Assembly (NCBI RefSeq): GCF_042663885.1 | Contig: NZ_JBHSXV010000001.1 | Length of the DNA: 64,000 bases | DNA from: Aquipuribacter hungaricus | Lineage (GTDB): Bacteria; Actinomycetota; Actinomycetes; Actinomycetales; JBBAYJ01 | Reading direction: 5' to 3' (one strand) | Shown: one piece after another, positions 1 to 8,026 of the stretch | Position numbering within the stretch: the stretch's first letter is position 1 | Layout of the letters: each line of letters begins with the position of its first letter | Position numbers and translations under genes: made by a program | Notes under the pieces: model-generated | Databases searched by the model: none | What the model was told of the DNA's origin: nothing | Seen by the model: the letters and a program-made list of their open reading frames with translations, nothing else

Positions 1-1274
1 TCGCCATGGCGCAGAACCGCCAGTACGGCGAGGAGCCGGGCAACCCCGCCCTGACGTTCACGAACTTCAACGTCGACAAGCGCTACAGCGGCGGCAGCGG
101 GTTCCAGCCGGGCTCCAACATGAAGCCGATCGTCCTGGCGACGTGGCTGGAGCAGGGCAACTCGCTCAGCGCCCGCATCCCCGCCCCCGCGCAGCGGACC
201 TTCCGCTTCCGCGACTTCACCCAGTGCGGCTCGCCCGTCCGCCGCGACAACGGCACCTTCGAGGTGAACAACTCCGGCGGTACGGCGCCCTCGCTGAGCG
301 TGGCCGAGGCGTCGTTCCGCTCGAGCAACACCGCCTACGTCGAGATGACGAGCCAGCTCGACCTGTGCCAGATCCGCGACATGGCCACCCGCCTGGGCCT
401 GCGCCCGTCCACCGACCCAGACGGCGAGATCGAGATGGTCCCGGTCATGGCGCTCGGCGTCAGCGCGGTCTCCCCGCTGTCGGTGGCCGGCGTCTACGCG
501 ACCTTCGCCGCCGACGGCGTCCACTGCACCCCGGTGGGCATCGCCCGGATCGTCGACCGCACCGGCGCCGACCTGCCGGTGCCGTCCGCGGACTGCAACC
601 AGGCCATCGACCAGCAGGTCGCCCGCGGCGTCAACGAGGCGCTCCAGCAGACCCTCATCCGCGGCACCGCCGACGACACCGACTTCGACGGCGGCACCGC
701 GGCCGGCAAGACGGGGACGACGAGCGCGTTCAAGGAGATCTGGTTCTCCGGCTACACCCCCGGAATCGCCAGCTCGGTGTGGGTCGGCGACCCGGGTGTC
801 GACGGCGTGACGAAGTCGCTGACGACGTTCCCCATCAACGGCCGGCGGTACCGCCAGGTGTTCGGCTCGACGTTCGCGCTGCCGACCTGGGACGCGTTCA
901 TGAACCGCGCCGACGAGGTGTGGGACCTGCAGGCCGACGGCTTCCCCGAGCCCGACGAGGACGTCCGCCGCGGCCCGCAGTTCGCGCTGCCGAACGTCCG
1001 TGGCGACCAGCCGGACCGCGCGACGGCCGAGCTCGAGGAGCTCGGTCTCACCGTCGTCGTGTCGCCGGAGGGCCGGTTCTCCGACGAGATCCCCGCCGGC
1101 GCCGTGGCCGCGCAGAGCCCGTCGTCCGGCGCCCTGCAGCGCGACGGGAACAGCGTGACGCTGTACCTGTCGCAGGGTCCTGAGCCGGAGGCACCGCCCG
1201 AGCCCGTCGTCCCCGCCCCGGTCGAGACGCCCGCGCCGGCCCCCCCGCCGGCGGCCCCCGCACCGGCGCCCTGA
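1..1274 (+). CDS. Class A penicillin-binding protein, C-terminal part (transpeptidase + PASTA), 5' truncated by window
   Basis: This is the 3' part of a bifunctional murein synthase that cross-links peptidoglycan outside the membrane. The frame is open to the window edge (first whole codon at base 3), so the glycosyltransferase domain and true start lie upstream. Numbered from the ATG at base 6, the penicillin-binding motifs appear in order: SxxK (S37-K40), SxN (S106-N108) and KTG (K235-G237), the last followed by TTSAFK and a WF(S)GYTP segment typical of PBP1A/1B. A single PASTA domain follows at about residues 327-392, then a Pro/Ala-rich tail of about 30 residues. A C-terminal PASTA is common in actinobacterial PonA-type proteins. 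The transpeptidase assignment is secure; the exact paralogue is not. Confidence 0.93.
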   Translation, partial: AMAQNRQYGEEPGNPALTFTNFNVDKRYSGGSGFQPGSNMKPIVLATWLEQGNSLSARIPAPAQRTFRFRDFTQCGSPVRRDNGTFEVNNSGGTAPSLSVAEASFRSSNTAYVEMTSQLDLCQIRDMATRLGLRPSTDPDGEIEMVPVMALGVSAVSPLSVAGVYATFAADGVHCTPVGIARIVDRTGADLPVPSADCNQAIDQQVARGVNEALQQTLIRGTADDTDFDGGTAAGKTGTTSAFKEIWFSGYTPGIASSVWVGDPGVDGVTKSLTTFPINGRRYRQVFGSTFALPTWDAFMNRADEVWDLQADGFPEPDEDVRRGPQFALPNVRGDQPDRATAELEELGLTVVVSPEGRFSDEIPAGAVAAQSPSSGALQRDGNSVTLYLSQGPEPEAPPEPVVPAPVETPAPAPPPAAPAPAP

Positions 1275-1372
1275 CCGGCGGGCCCGGTCCGGGGGCGGTC
1301 GGCCATCAGGGCCGCCCCCGACCGGTCGGCGGGACCTGACCGGTCCCCCGCTCGGCTACACTCGCCGACGTA

Positions 1373-1449
1373 CGGGCTGTGGCGCAGCTTGGTAGCGCGC
1401 CTCGTTCGGGACGAGGAGGTCGTGGGTTCGAATCCCGCCAGCCCGACCA
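1373..1449 (+). tRNA. tRNA-Pro (anticodon CGG), CCA encoded
   Basis: The cloverleaf is read directly. The 7-bp acceptor stem CGGGCTG pairs with CAGCCCG. The anticodon stem CCTCG/CGAGG encloses the loop TTCGGGA, giving anticodon CGG, and the T-arm GTGGG-TTCGAAT-CCCGC is intact. Discriminator A1446 is followed by an encoded CCA. A -10-like TACACT lies at 1357-1362, ten bases upstream. Confidence 0.97.
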
Positions 1450-1453
1450 CCCG

Positions 1454-1485
1454 GAGAGGGCCGACCCGCGAGGGTCGGCCCTCTC
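1454..1485. terminator. Perfect 14-bp hairpin between tRNA-Pro and the racemase gene
   Basis: GAGAGGGCCGACCC at 1454-1467 pairs perfectly with 1472-1485 around a GCGA tetraloop. It lies 5 bases after the tRNA and 16 bases beyond the end of the converging racemase gene, so it can stop transcripts from both sides. There is no clear T-tract, which is common for actinobacterial terminators. Confidence 0.8.
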
Positions 1486-1500
1486 TGTCGTCCGGGGGGC

Positions 1501-2226
1501 TCAGGCGGCGGGGCGGGCGCCGGCGCGCAGCACCGTGGCCAGGGCGAGCGAGTCGACGGAGTCCACGACGACGTGGTCGGTGAGCCCCAGCAACTCGTCG
1601 TGCAGCACGGACAGCTCGGTGCAGGCCAGCAGCACGCACCCCGCCCCGGCGCCGACCAGCCGGTCGGCGACGGCGGCGAGCGCGCCGGCGTCCCCGGGCA
1701 GCCCCGCCTTGACCTGGTCGTAGATGACCGACATGACGGTGGCCTGGTCCTCGGCCCCGGGCACGACCGTCTCCAGCCCGGCCCGGGCGAGCTCGTCGTG
1801 GTAGGTCCGGGCGGCCACGGTGCCGTCGGTGGCCAGCACGCCGACCCGCTGCAGGCCCGGCACCCGGCGCACGGCGGCCTCGACGGTCGCCCGGACGATG
1901 CCGAGCACCGGGACGCCGGCGACCGCCTCGACCTGGGGCAGGAACGGCTCGGCGGTGTTGCACGGCAGCACGACCGCCCGGGCGCCCAGCCGCACGAGGT
2001 CCTGCGCGCAGGCGGCCATGACCGGCCCGGGGTCCTCGCTGCTGCGGCCGAGCAGGAACGCGGTCCGGTCGGGGATGCTCGCCCGCTGGTGGACGACGAG
2101 GTCGACGTGCTCCTGGTCGGTGGCGGCGTCGGTGAGCCGGACCACGCGGGCGAGGAAGTAGGCGGTCGCGAGCGGCCCCACCCCGCCGACCACGCCGACG
2201 AGCGTGCGGCCCTGCGGGGCGGTCAC
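1501..2226 (-). CDS. Aspartate/glutamate racemase family protein (probable aspartate racemase)
   Basis: This is a cofactor-independent amino acid racemase of the Asp/Glu/hydantoin family, 241 residues, the usual length. The two catalytic cysteines are visible as LPCNTA (C89) and LLACTELS (C202), each in its family motif, and the glycine-rich N-terminal VGVVGGVGPLAT segment is typical of aspartate racemases. The gene overlaps the end of the upstream ATP-grasp ligase by 4 bases, so the two are very likely co-translated. In lactic acid bacteria the same pairing makes D-Asp and attaches it to peptidoglycan precursors. L-Asp/D-Asp as substrate is inferred from family and partner; glutamate cannot be excluded. 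Confidence 0.88.
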   Translation of the reverse strand: MTAPQGRTLVGVVGGVGPLATAYFLARVVRLTDAATDQEHVDLVVHQRASIPDRTAFLLGRSSEDPGPVMAACAQDLVRLGARAVVLPCNTAEPFLPQVEAVAGVPVLGIVRATVEAAVRRVPGLQRVGVLATDGTVAARTYHDELARAGLETVVPGAEDQATVMSVIYDQVKAGLPGDAGALAAVADRLVGAGAGCVLLACTELSVLHDELLGLTDHVVVDSVDSLALATVLRAGARPAA

Positions 2227-3488
2227 GGCCGGGGCAGGGCGTCCGGCGCCGACGTGCGCGCCCGTGCCGCGGTGACCGGGTAGTGGCGGGCGAACTTCCG
2301 GTACTGGTTGGCGTGGCTGGCCGCGAGGTACGCCAGCCGGCGGGGGTCCCGCTCGGCGGCGTACCAGAGCGGGTCGTGGACGCGACGGCCCCGGTAGGCG
2401 GCCTTCACGCGGTCGCGCAGCGGGCCCGGCGGCAGGTAGCGCAGCAGCAGGCCCTTGGGCAGCACCGTGAACAGGTGGTCGGGCACCGCGCGGTCCGGCG
2501 AGCCGGGCGGGAACGGGTCGAGGCCCTGCAGGTGCTCGCGCACGTAGGGCCCGACCGGGTCGACCTGGCCGGCGGCGAGGTAGTAGTTGCTGCGGCCGAG
2601 CCGGGGGTTGAGCTCGAAGAAGACCGAGCGCCCGTCGCGGGGGTCGAGCTTGAGGTCGAAGTTGGCCCAGCCGGTCCAGCCGACGTGCTCCAGCAGGCGG
2701 CGGGCGTGCTCGACGGACACCTCGTCGTGGTCGGTGAGGATCGCAGCCGGGTTGCCGATCGCGCTCGGCGCGTGCTCCTCGAGAAGCACGTGGCCGAACG
2801 AGGAGTAGCGCACCCGCGAGGAGCGGTCGGCGTAGGAGGTGAGGATCCGCATGCCGGAGTCGTCGCCCGGGATGAGGTCCTGCACGACGAAGGACTCGCG
2901 GTAGCCGGAGGCGCGGACCCGGGCGAGCAGGTCGACGAGGTCGGCGGGCGACGGCACGACGAAGCCCTTGCTCTTGCCGGGGAACGTCACGCGGGCGTAG
3001 GCCACCGTGCTCGCGGCCTTGGCGAAGACGGGGAAGCGGAGCGAGGAGGTGTCGGGGTCGGCGTCGACCGCGCAGTCCACGACCAGGGTGCGGGGGTGCG
3101 GGATGCCGAGCTCCTCGCAGAGCCGGCTGAACGAGGCCTTGTCGGTGAGCCGCTCCAGCAGGGGCCGCTCGACGTAGGGCACCGTGAGGTGGGCCCCGAG
3201 CCGGTCGCGCACCTGGACGAGCAGGGACACCAGCCGGTCGGCGCTGGCCAGCACCAGGGTCGGCAGCCCGTCATCGGGGGCGACGCGCGCCAGCACGTCG
3301 ACGAGCACGTCCGGGTCGGTCATCCGGGGCTCGAGGACGTGGTCGAACACCTGCGACCGGGCCATGAGGCCGGTGGTGGTGGTCGAGACCAGGACGGCGC
3401 GGACGCCGTGGTTCTCGTGGAAGTGGCGGGCCAGGCTGTAGGCGCCGATGTCCCCGCCGAGCACCACCGCGCGGAACCCGCTGCCCAC
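2223..3488 (-). CDS. ATP-grasp carboxylate-amine ligase, D-aspartate ligase-like
   Basis: This 421-residue ATP-grasp protein opens with a GGDIGAYSLARHFHE segment characteristic of the D-aspartate ligase (Asl) group. An ATP-grasp core follows, with LTDKASF, the FPVFAKA lysine strand and the FFELNPRLGRSNYY metal/ATP site near residues 295-310. Asl enzymes add D-Asp to the lysine or ornithine side chain of cytoplasmic UDP-MurNAc-pentapeptide to form the interpeptide bridge. Start choice: GTG at 3488 has AGGAGG at 3494-3499, five bases away; a TTG 16 codons upstream has no such site. It is first in a two-gene operon with the racemase. Substrate specificity is inference, since related ligases use other carboxylates. 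Confidence 0.82.
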   Translation of the reverse strand: MGSGFRAVVLGGDIGAYSLARHFHENHGVRAVLVSTTTTGLMARSQVFDHVLEPRMTDPDVLVDVLARVAPDDGLPTLVLASADRLVSLLVQVRDRLGAHLTVPYVERPLLERLTDKASFSRLCEELGIPHPRTLVVDCAVDADPDTSSLRFPVFAKAASTVAYARVTFPGKSKGFVVPSPADLVDLLARVRASGYRESFVVQDLIPGDDSGMRILTSYADRSSRVRYSSFGHVLLEEHAPSAIGNPAAILTDHDEVSVEHARRLLEHVGWTGWANFDLKLDPRDGRSVFFELNPRLGRSNYYLAAGQVDPVGPYVREHLQGLDPFPPGSPDRAVPDHLFTVLPKGLLLRYLPPGPLRDRVKAAYRGRRVHDPLWYAAERDPRRLAYLAASHANQYRKFARHYPVTAARARTSAPDALPRP

Positions 3489-3536
3489 CCGTGCCTCCTC
3501 GTCCCGCTGCCGGGAGGCCGCCCCCCGGACGCGCAA

Positions 3537-3571
3537 CCGTACCGCCGCGGCAGGGGGACGCGGCGGTACGG
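3537..3571. terminator. 13-bp hairpin after the ABC-transporter operon
   Basis: CCGTACCGCCGCG at 3537-3549 pairs perfectly with 3559-3571 around a 9-base loop. It begins just past the stop of the minus-strand ABC ATPase (3580) and before the ATP-grasp gene, so it separates the two minus-strand operons. Confidence 0.8.
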
Positions 3572-3579
3572 CCGGGCGG

Positions 3580-4431
3580 TCAGGACGCGTCGTGCTCCGG
3601 CGGGGGCAGCGCCCCGGTCATGATCGCGACGGTGTCCTGCATGGAGTGGCTCTGCGGCGTGACGACGCACGCGCGCCGGCCGAGCCGGTGGACGTGGATG
3701 CGGTCGGCGACCTCGAACACGTGGGGCATGTTGTGGCTGATGAGCACCACGGGCATCCCCTTGTCGCGGACGTCCTCGATGAGGCGCAGCACCCGGTTGG
3801 ACTCCTTGACCCCGAGCGCGGCGGTCGGCTCGTCCATGATCACGACCCGGCTGCCGAAGGCGGCCGCCCGTGCCACGGCGACGGCCTGCCGCTGCCCGCC
3901 GGACAGCGTCTCGACGGCCTGCGACATGTTCTGCACGGTGAGCACGCCGAGGTCGTCCAGGTGCTTGGCCGCCTCCCGCCGCATCCCCTTGTGGTCGAGC
4001 TGGCGGAACACCGAGCCCATGACGCCCTTCTTGCGGCGCTCCCGGCCGAGGAACAGGTTGGAGGCGATGTCCAGCGACGGCGACACCGCGAGCGACTGGT
4101 GGACGATCTCGATGCCGGCCGTGCGCGCCTCGATCGGACCGGCGAAGCTCACCACCTTCCCGTCGAGGCGGATCTCGCCCTCGTCGGGCTGCACCGCCCC
4201 GGACAGGCACTTGACCAGGCTCGACTTGCCCGCGCCGTTGTCGCCGATGATGGCGAGGATCTCCCCGGCCCGGAGCGAGAAGTCGGCGCCGTCGACCGCG
4301 GTGACGCGGCCGTAGCGCTTGACGAGGCCGGTGGCCCCGAGCACCTCGGCGCGGTCGGCGGTGGGGTCGACGACGGTGACGGCGGCGGCCTCGGCGCGCT
4401 CTGCGGCGTCCGGGATGGCGTTGCGGCTCAT
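3580..4431 (-). CDS. Sugar ABC transporter ATP-binding protein (FrcA-like, single ATPase domain)
   Basis: Cytoplasmic ATPase of a CUT2-type sugar importer, 283 residues. Visible motifs are Walker A GDNGAGKSS, the Q-loop VHQSL, the signature LSGGQR, Walker B VVIMDEPTAAL and the switch histidine in VLISHN. Most CUT2 ATPases (RbsA, XylG) have two fused ATPase domains of about 500 residues. This one has a single domain, as in the fructose-type FrcA proteins, and must act as a homodimer. The ATG at 4431 overlaps the permease stop by 4 bases (ATGA), so translation is coupled. It is the last gene of the operon and is followed by a strong hairpin. Confidence 0.93.
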   Translation of the reverse strand: MSRNAIPDAAERAEAAAVTVVDPTADRAEVLGATGLVKRYGRVTAVDGADFSLRAGEILAIIGDNGAGKSSLVKCLSGAVQPDEGEIRLDGKVVSFAGPIEARTAGIEIVHQSLAVSPSLDIASNLFLGRERRKKGVMGSVFRQLDHKGMRREAAKHLDDLGVLTVQNMSQAVETLSGGQRQAVAVARAAAFGSRVVIMDEPTAALGVKESNRVLRLIEDVRDKGMPVVLISHNMPHVFEVADRIHVHRLGRRACVVTPQSHSMQDTVAIMTGALPPPEHDAS

Positions 4432-5459
4432 GCGGGCTTCCTGATCCACTGGTCGATGGAGACGGCGACGATGACGAGGATGCCGACGGCGAAGTTCTGC
4501 CACAGGGCGTCGACCCCGACGAGGGTCAGGCCGTTGCGGAACACGCCGACGATGAGGGCGCCCACGAGGGTGCCGACGATGGCGCCGCGGCCGCCGAAGA
4601 GGCTGGTCCCGCCGAGCACGACCGCGGTGATGGAGTTGAGGTTGTCGTCGATGCCCGCCTGCGGGCTCGCCGCGGAGATGCGGCCGATGAGCACCCACGC
4701 GGCCAGGCCGTAGACCAGGCCGGCGACGGCGTAGACCGACAGGAGCATCCGGTCGACCCGGATCCCGGACAGCCGGGCGGCCTCCCGGTCGTCGCCGATG
4801 GCGTAGACGTGGCGCCCCCAGCCGGTCTGGCGCAGCGCGTACGCCAGCACGAGGCAGGTGAGCAGCAGCACGACGGAGCCCAGCGTGAACCGGGCGCCGA
4901 GCACGGGGAACGTCTCGCCCATGACCAGCAGCCACGGCGACATGTCCGAGCCGCGCACGGTCGCCGAGCCGGACAGCCACAGGTTGAGGGCGAAGAAGAC
5001 GTTGAGCGAGCCCAGGGTGACGATGAACGGCGGCAGCTTGAGCCGGGTGACGAGGAAGCCGTTGACCAGCCCGCAGAAGAGGCCGGTCGCGAAGCCGGCC
5101 AGCAGGGCCACCGGGCCGGGCAGCCCCGCCTCGGCCGACAGATTGGCCATGACGATCGAGCTCAGCACCATGATCGCGCCGACCGACAGGTCGATGCCGG
5201 CGGTGAGGATGATGAGCGTCTGCCCGAGGGCGAGCACGCCGACCACCGCCACCTGCTGGACGATGAGCGAGATGTTGGTCGGGTCGAGGAACCGGTCGCT
5301 GCCGACCGAGAAGACGACCACGGACAGCAGGAGGACGGCGGCGGGGCCGAGCACCGGGTTGGCGTGCAGGACCTCGCGGACCCGGCGCCTCAGCGGCTGC
5401 TTCTCTGGTGCGTCCGGCTCGCCCGGCGGTGCGGGCGGAGCCTCGTGGACTGCGGTCAT
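4428..5459 (-). CDS. Sugar ABC transporter permease (CUT2, FrcC/RbsC-like)
   Basis: Inner-membrane permease of 343 residues belonging to the BPD_transp_2 / RbsC family. About ten hydrophobic segments are visible between residues 45 and 340, with the family segments LGQTLIILTAGIDLSVG and LGGTSLFGGRGA. A charged cytoplasmic N-terminus of about 40 residues precedes the first helix. The start ATG at 5459 has an AGGAGG-type site (GACGAGGAGG) just upstream. It lies between the binding-protein gene (181-base gap) and the ATPase (4-base overlap), the normal order for this transporter type. Homodimeric assembly is assumed from the family. Confidence 0.93.
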   Translation of the reverse strand: MTAVHEAPPAPPGEPDAPEKQPLRRRVREVLHANPVLGPAAVLLLSVVVFSVGSDRFLDPTNISLIVQQVAVVGVLALGQTLIILTAGIDLSVGAIMVLSSIVMANLSAEAGLPGPVALLAGFATGLFCGLVNGFLVTRLKLPPFIVTLGSLNVFFALNLWLSGSATVRGSDMSPWLLVMGETFPVLGARFTLGSVVLLLTCLVLAYALRQTGWGRHVYAIGDDREAARLSGIRVDRMLLSVYAVAGLVYGLAAWVLIGRISAASPQAGIDDNLNSITAVVLGGTSLFGGRGAIVGTLVGALIVGVFRNGLTLVGVDALWQNFAVGILVIVAVSIDQWIRKPA

Positions 5460-5550
5460 GCGGGTGTCCTCCTCGTCGAGGCCGGGCGTGCGCGGCTGGT
5501 GCGGTGGGTGGTGCGGGGCCGGTGCGGGTGCCGGCCGGCGTCCTGAGGCG

Positions 5551-5586
5551 GACCGGGCGGACCGGGCGGACCGGGCGGACCGGGCG
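5551..5586. repeat. Four perfect tandem copies of a 9-bp unit in the ABC operon
   Basis: The unit GACCGGGCG is repeated four times without mismatch, with partial copies on both sides. It lies in the 181-base gap between the binding-protein stop (5641) and the permease start (5459). The repeat length is a multiple of three but no gene is visible across it. It may influence mRNA folding between the highly expressed binding protein and the less needed permease; that is inference. Confidence 0.85.
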
Positions 5587-5640
5587 GAGCGGTGGCCGTG
5601 GGACGGGCGGGGCGGCCGCCCGCCCCACGGCGCGGGGGCA

Positions 5641-6717
5641 TCAGCCCCAGCAGTTCTCCGAGCCCCAGGCGGAGTCCTCGGACTCGATGCCGTCGACGGC
5701 CTCGTCGGTGACGAGCGTGACGCCGGTGTCGACGAAGTCCAGGCCCTCGGTCGGCTCGGGCAGCGTGCCGTCCTCGGCGTACTTCGCGACGGCCTCGACG
5801 CCGAGCCCGGCCATGTCGAGCGGGAACTGCATCGAGGTGGCGCCGATGACGCCCGCGGCGACGTTGTCCACGCCGGGGCAGCCGCCGTCGATGGAGACGA
5901 TGGTGACCTCGCCCTCGCGCCCGGCGGCCTTGAGGGCCTCGTAGGCGCCGGCGGCGGCGGGCTCGTTGATCGTGTAGACGAGGTTGATGTCCGGGTCCGC
6001 CTGGAGCAGGTTCTCCATCGCGGTGCGGCCGCCCTCCTCGGCGCCGTCGGTGACGTCGCTGCCGACGATGCGGGGGTCGTCCTCGTCGCCCATGGTCTCC
6101 GGGTCGGCGACGTCGATGCCGAAGCCGGTGAGGAAGCCCTGGTTGCGCTGCACGTCGACGCTGACGCCGTTGGCGTTGAGGTCGAGCGTGGCGATCTTCG
6201 CCTCCTCGCCCGAGGCCTCGAACTGGGCCGCGGCCCACTCGCCGACGAGCTCGCCGGCACGGAAGTTGTCGGTGGCGAACGTGGCGTCCGCGGCGTCCGG
6301 CGGCTCGAGCTGGGTGTCCAGGGCGATGACGAGGATGCCGGCGTCGCGGGCCTTCTCGATGCTCGGGACGATGGCCTCGGAGTCGTTCGGGGTGATGAGG
6401 ATGCCGCTGGCGCCGGCGGCGATGAGGTTCTCGATCGCCTCGACCTGGCCCTCGTTGTCGCCGTCCTGGGCGCCGGCGTAGGCCTGCAGCTCCAGGCCGA
6501 GCTCCTCGGCCTTAGCCTCGGCACCCTCCTTCATCTTGACGAAGAACGGGTTGGTGTCGGTCTTCGTGACCAGGCCGACGATGACGTCGCCGTCGCCCCC
6601 GGCCGCCCCGCCGGTGCTGCCGCCGCCCGCCTCGGACGCGTCGTCACCGCACGCGGCGACGAGGAAGAGCCCTGCGGCGGCCATCACGGCCACGGTCGTC
6701 CTGCTGCTGCGTCGCAT
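5641..6717 (-). CDS. Sugar ABC transporter substrate-binding lipoprotein (FrcB/RbsB-like)
   Basis: Extracytoplasmic sugar receptor, 358 residues, of the periplasmic-binding-protein type I (Peripla_BP_4) family. A lipoprotein signal runs from MRRSSR through a hydrophobic core to the lipobox LVAAC (Cys about 22), followed by a Gly/Ser-rich tether. The mature fold begins with VIVGLVTKTDTNPFFVKMKEGAE and contains the GILITPNDSEAIVPSI and LDTQLE segments that line the sugar site in ribose/fructose binders. The start is fixed by AAGGGAGG about 6 bases upstream of ATG 6717. It is the first gene of the operon, 42 bases from a perfect LacI-type operator. The sugar itself cannot be read from sequence; a fructose-like ligand is a guess from similarity to FrcB. 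Confidence 0.93.
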   Translation of the reverse strand: MRRSSRTTVAVMAAAGLFLVAACGDDASEAGGGSTGGAAGGDGDVIVGLVTKTDTNPFFVKMKEGAEAKAEELGLELQAYAGAQDGDNEGQVEAIENLIAAGASGILITPNDSEAIVPSIEKARDAGILVIALDTQLEPPDAADATFATDNFRAGELVGEWAAAQFEASGEEAKIATLDLNANGVSVDVQRNQGFLTGFGIDVADPETMGDEDDPRIVGSDVTDGAEEGGRTAMENLLQADPDINLVYTINEPAAAGAYEALKAAGREGEVTIVSIDGGCPGVDNVAAGVIGATSMQFPLDMAGLGVEAVAKYAEDGTLPEPTEGLDFVDTGVTLVTDEAVDGIESEDSAWGSENCWG

Positions 6718-6758
6718 CGGGGGTCCTCCCTTGGACCTCGTCGTCGTCGCACCTGCGC

Positions 6759-6770
6759 GACAACGTTGTC
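6759..6770. promoter_or_regulatory. LacI-type operator O1 (perfect 12-bp palindrome)
   Basis: GACAACGTTGTC is a perfect palindrome with the central CG typical of LacI-family sites. It lies 42 bases upstream of the sugar-binding-protein start, in the 181-base divergent region shared with the LacI gene. Confidence 0.75.
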
Positions 6771-6864
6771 TGAACCGTGCACCCCCGGAGGGCCTGCTGT
6801 CAACGGCCAGGGCAGGATCTGTACCTAGATCGGGACAACTGCCCTGCACCGCACCCCCCACGTG

Positions 6865-6882
6865 GACGACAACGATGTCGTC
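6865..6882. promoter_or_regulatory. LacI-type operator O2 in front of the lacI-family gene
   Basis: GACGACA and TGTCGTC form 7-base arms around ACGA. The core ACAACGnTGTC matches operator O1 at 6759-6770 except at one base. It ends 16 bases before the regulator's ATG, so binding there would repress the regulator's own promoter. The two operator centres are about 109 bases apart. Confidence 0.7.
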
Positions 6883-6898
6883 AGGGCACAGTGTCGCC

Positions 6899-8026
6899 AT
6901 GTCGACGGAGACGGGCACGGCCGGCAACGGCACCGAGGGCGGGCCCGCGGCCGTCGAGCCGGCGAGCCGCCGGGCGCGCGGCCGCGCCACGATGAAGGAC
7001 GTCGCCCGCCTGGCCGGGGTCGGGATCAAGACCGTCTCGCGCGTGGTGAACCGCGAGAGCGGCGTCTCCCCCGCGATGGCGGTCCGGGTCGAGGCAGCCG
7101 TCCGTGAGCTGGGCTACCGGCCCGACGCCGGGGCGAGCGCGCTGCGGCGGGCCGACGGCCGCACCTCGGCCATCGGCGTCGTCGTGGACGACGTGGCCAA
7201 CCCGTTCTTCGCCGCGCTCCTGCGGGCGGTGGAGGAGGTGGCGGTGCGCCACGGCACGGTCGTGCTCGCGGGCAGCGCCGACGACGACGGCAGCCGCGAG
7301 CGCGAGGTGGCCCAGGCGTTCACCGACCGGCGCGTCGACGGCCTCATCGTCGCCCCGTCCGGCAGCGCCGTGGACGAGCTGGGGAGCGAGGTCGACCGCG
7401 GCCTGCCCGTGGTCGTCGTCGACCGGGCCGTGGAGGCACTCCGCGTGGACCAGGTGCTGTCGACCAACGAGCTCGGGGCCGCGGACGCGGTCAGCCACCT
7501 GGCGGCGCACGGGCACCGCCGCATCGCCTTCCTGGGCGACCGCACCTCCATCCCCACCGCCCGGGAGCGCCTGGCCGGCTACCGGCAGGCCCTGGCCGCC
7601 GCCGGCCTGCCCGTCGACGAGCGGCTGGTGGCCGCGGACCTGCACGGCGAGGCCAGCGCCGAGGGCGCCGCGCTCGCCCTGTTCACCGGCCTGCCGGACG
7701 GCACCTGGCCGACGGCCCTGTTCTGCGCGCAGAACCGCGTGACCATCGGGGTCGTCCGGGCGCTGCGCCGGCTGCGGCTGGAGGACCGGGTGGCCGTGGT
7801 GGGGTTCGACGACTTCCCCCTCGCGGACCTGCTCCAGCCCGGGGTCACGGTCGTGGCCCAGGACCCGACGCGGGTCGGCACCACCGCCGCCACCCTGCTG
7901 TTCGCCCGCATCGACGGCCGGGCGGAGGCACCGCGGACGGTGTGGGTCCCCACGACCCTGCTGCGGCGGGGCTCGGGCGAGATCCGCCCGGACGGGGCCG
8001 CCCTCAGCGCCGCGGCACGAGGGTGA
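6899..8026 (+). CDS. LacI-family transcriptional regulator of the adjacent sugar transporter
   Basis: 375-residue repressor with the LacI helix-turn-helix at about residues 31-76 (MKDVARLAGVGIKTVSRVVN, then the hinge helix region ending in ALRR). A sugar-binding core of the periplasmic-binding type follows, containing ANPFF, DRRVDGLIV and HRRIAFLG. The ATG at 6899 gives an unusual 30-residue Gly/Glu-rich leader. A CACAGT hexamer six bases before it may be a -10 of a leaderless transcript. An internal ATG at 6992 is the other possible start. It is divergent from the ABC operon and both promoters carry matching operators, so auto- and operon repression relieved by the imported sugar is the likely scheme. 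Its 3' end overlaps the converging phosphoesterase gene by 23 bases. Confidence 0.92.
   Translation: MSTETGTAGNGTEGGPAAVEPASRRARGRATMKDVARLAGVGIKTVSRVVNRESGVSPAMAVRVEAAVRELGYRPDAGASALRRADGRTSAIGVVVDDVANPFFAALLRAVEEVAVRHGTVVLAGSADDDGSREREVAQAFTDRRVDGLIVAPSGSAVDELGSEVDRGLPVVVVDRAVEALRVDQVLSTNELGAADAVSHLAAHGHRRIAFLGDRTSIPTARERLAGYRQALAAAGLPVDERLVAADLHGEASAEGAALALFTGLPDGTWPTALFCAQNRVTIGVVRALRRLRLEDRVAVVGFDDFPLADLLQPGVTVVAQDPTRVGTTAATLLFARIDGRAEAPRTVWVPTTLLRRGSGEIRPDGAALSAAARG

Noticed and set aside
1273..1449. tRNA-Pro as an integrated-element attachment site
   Set aside because: No integrase, no repeat of the tRNA 3' end, and ordinary chromosomal genes on both sides.
2283..3623. A 446-codon plus-strand frame opposite the ATP-grasp gene
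   Set aside because: Antisense shadow; low-complexity product with no motif, while the minus-strand protein is a full ATP-grasp enzyme.
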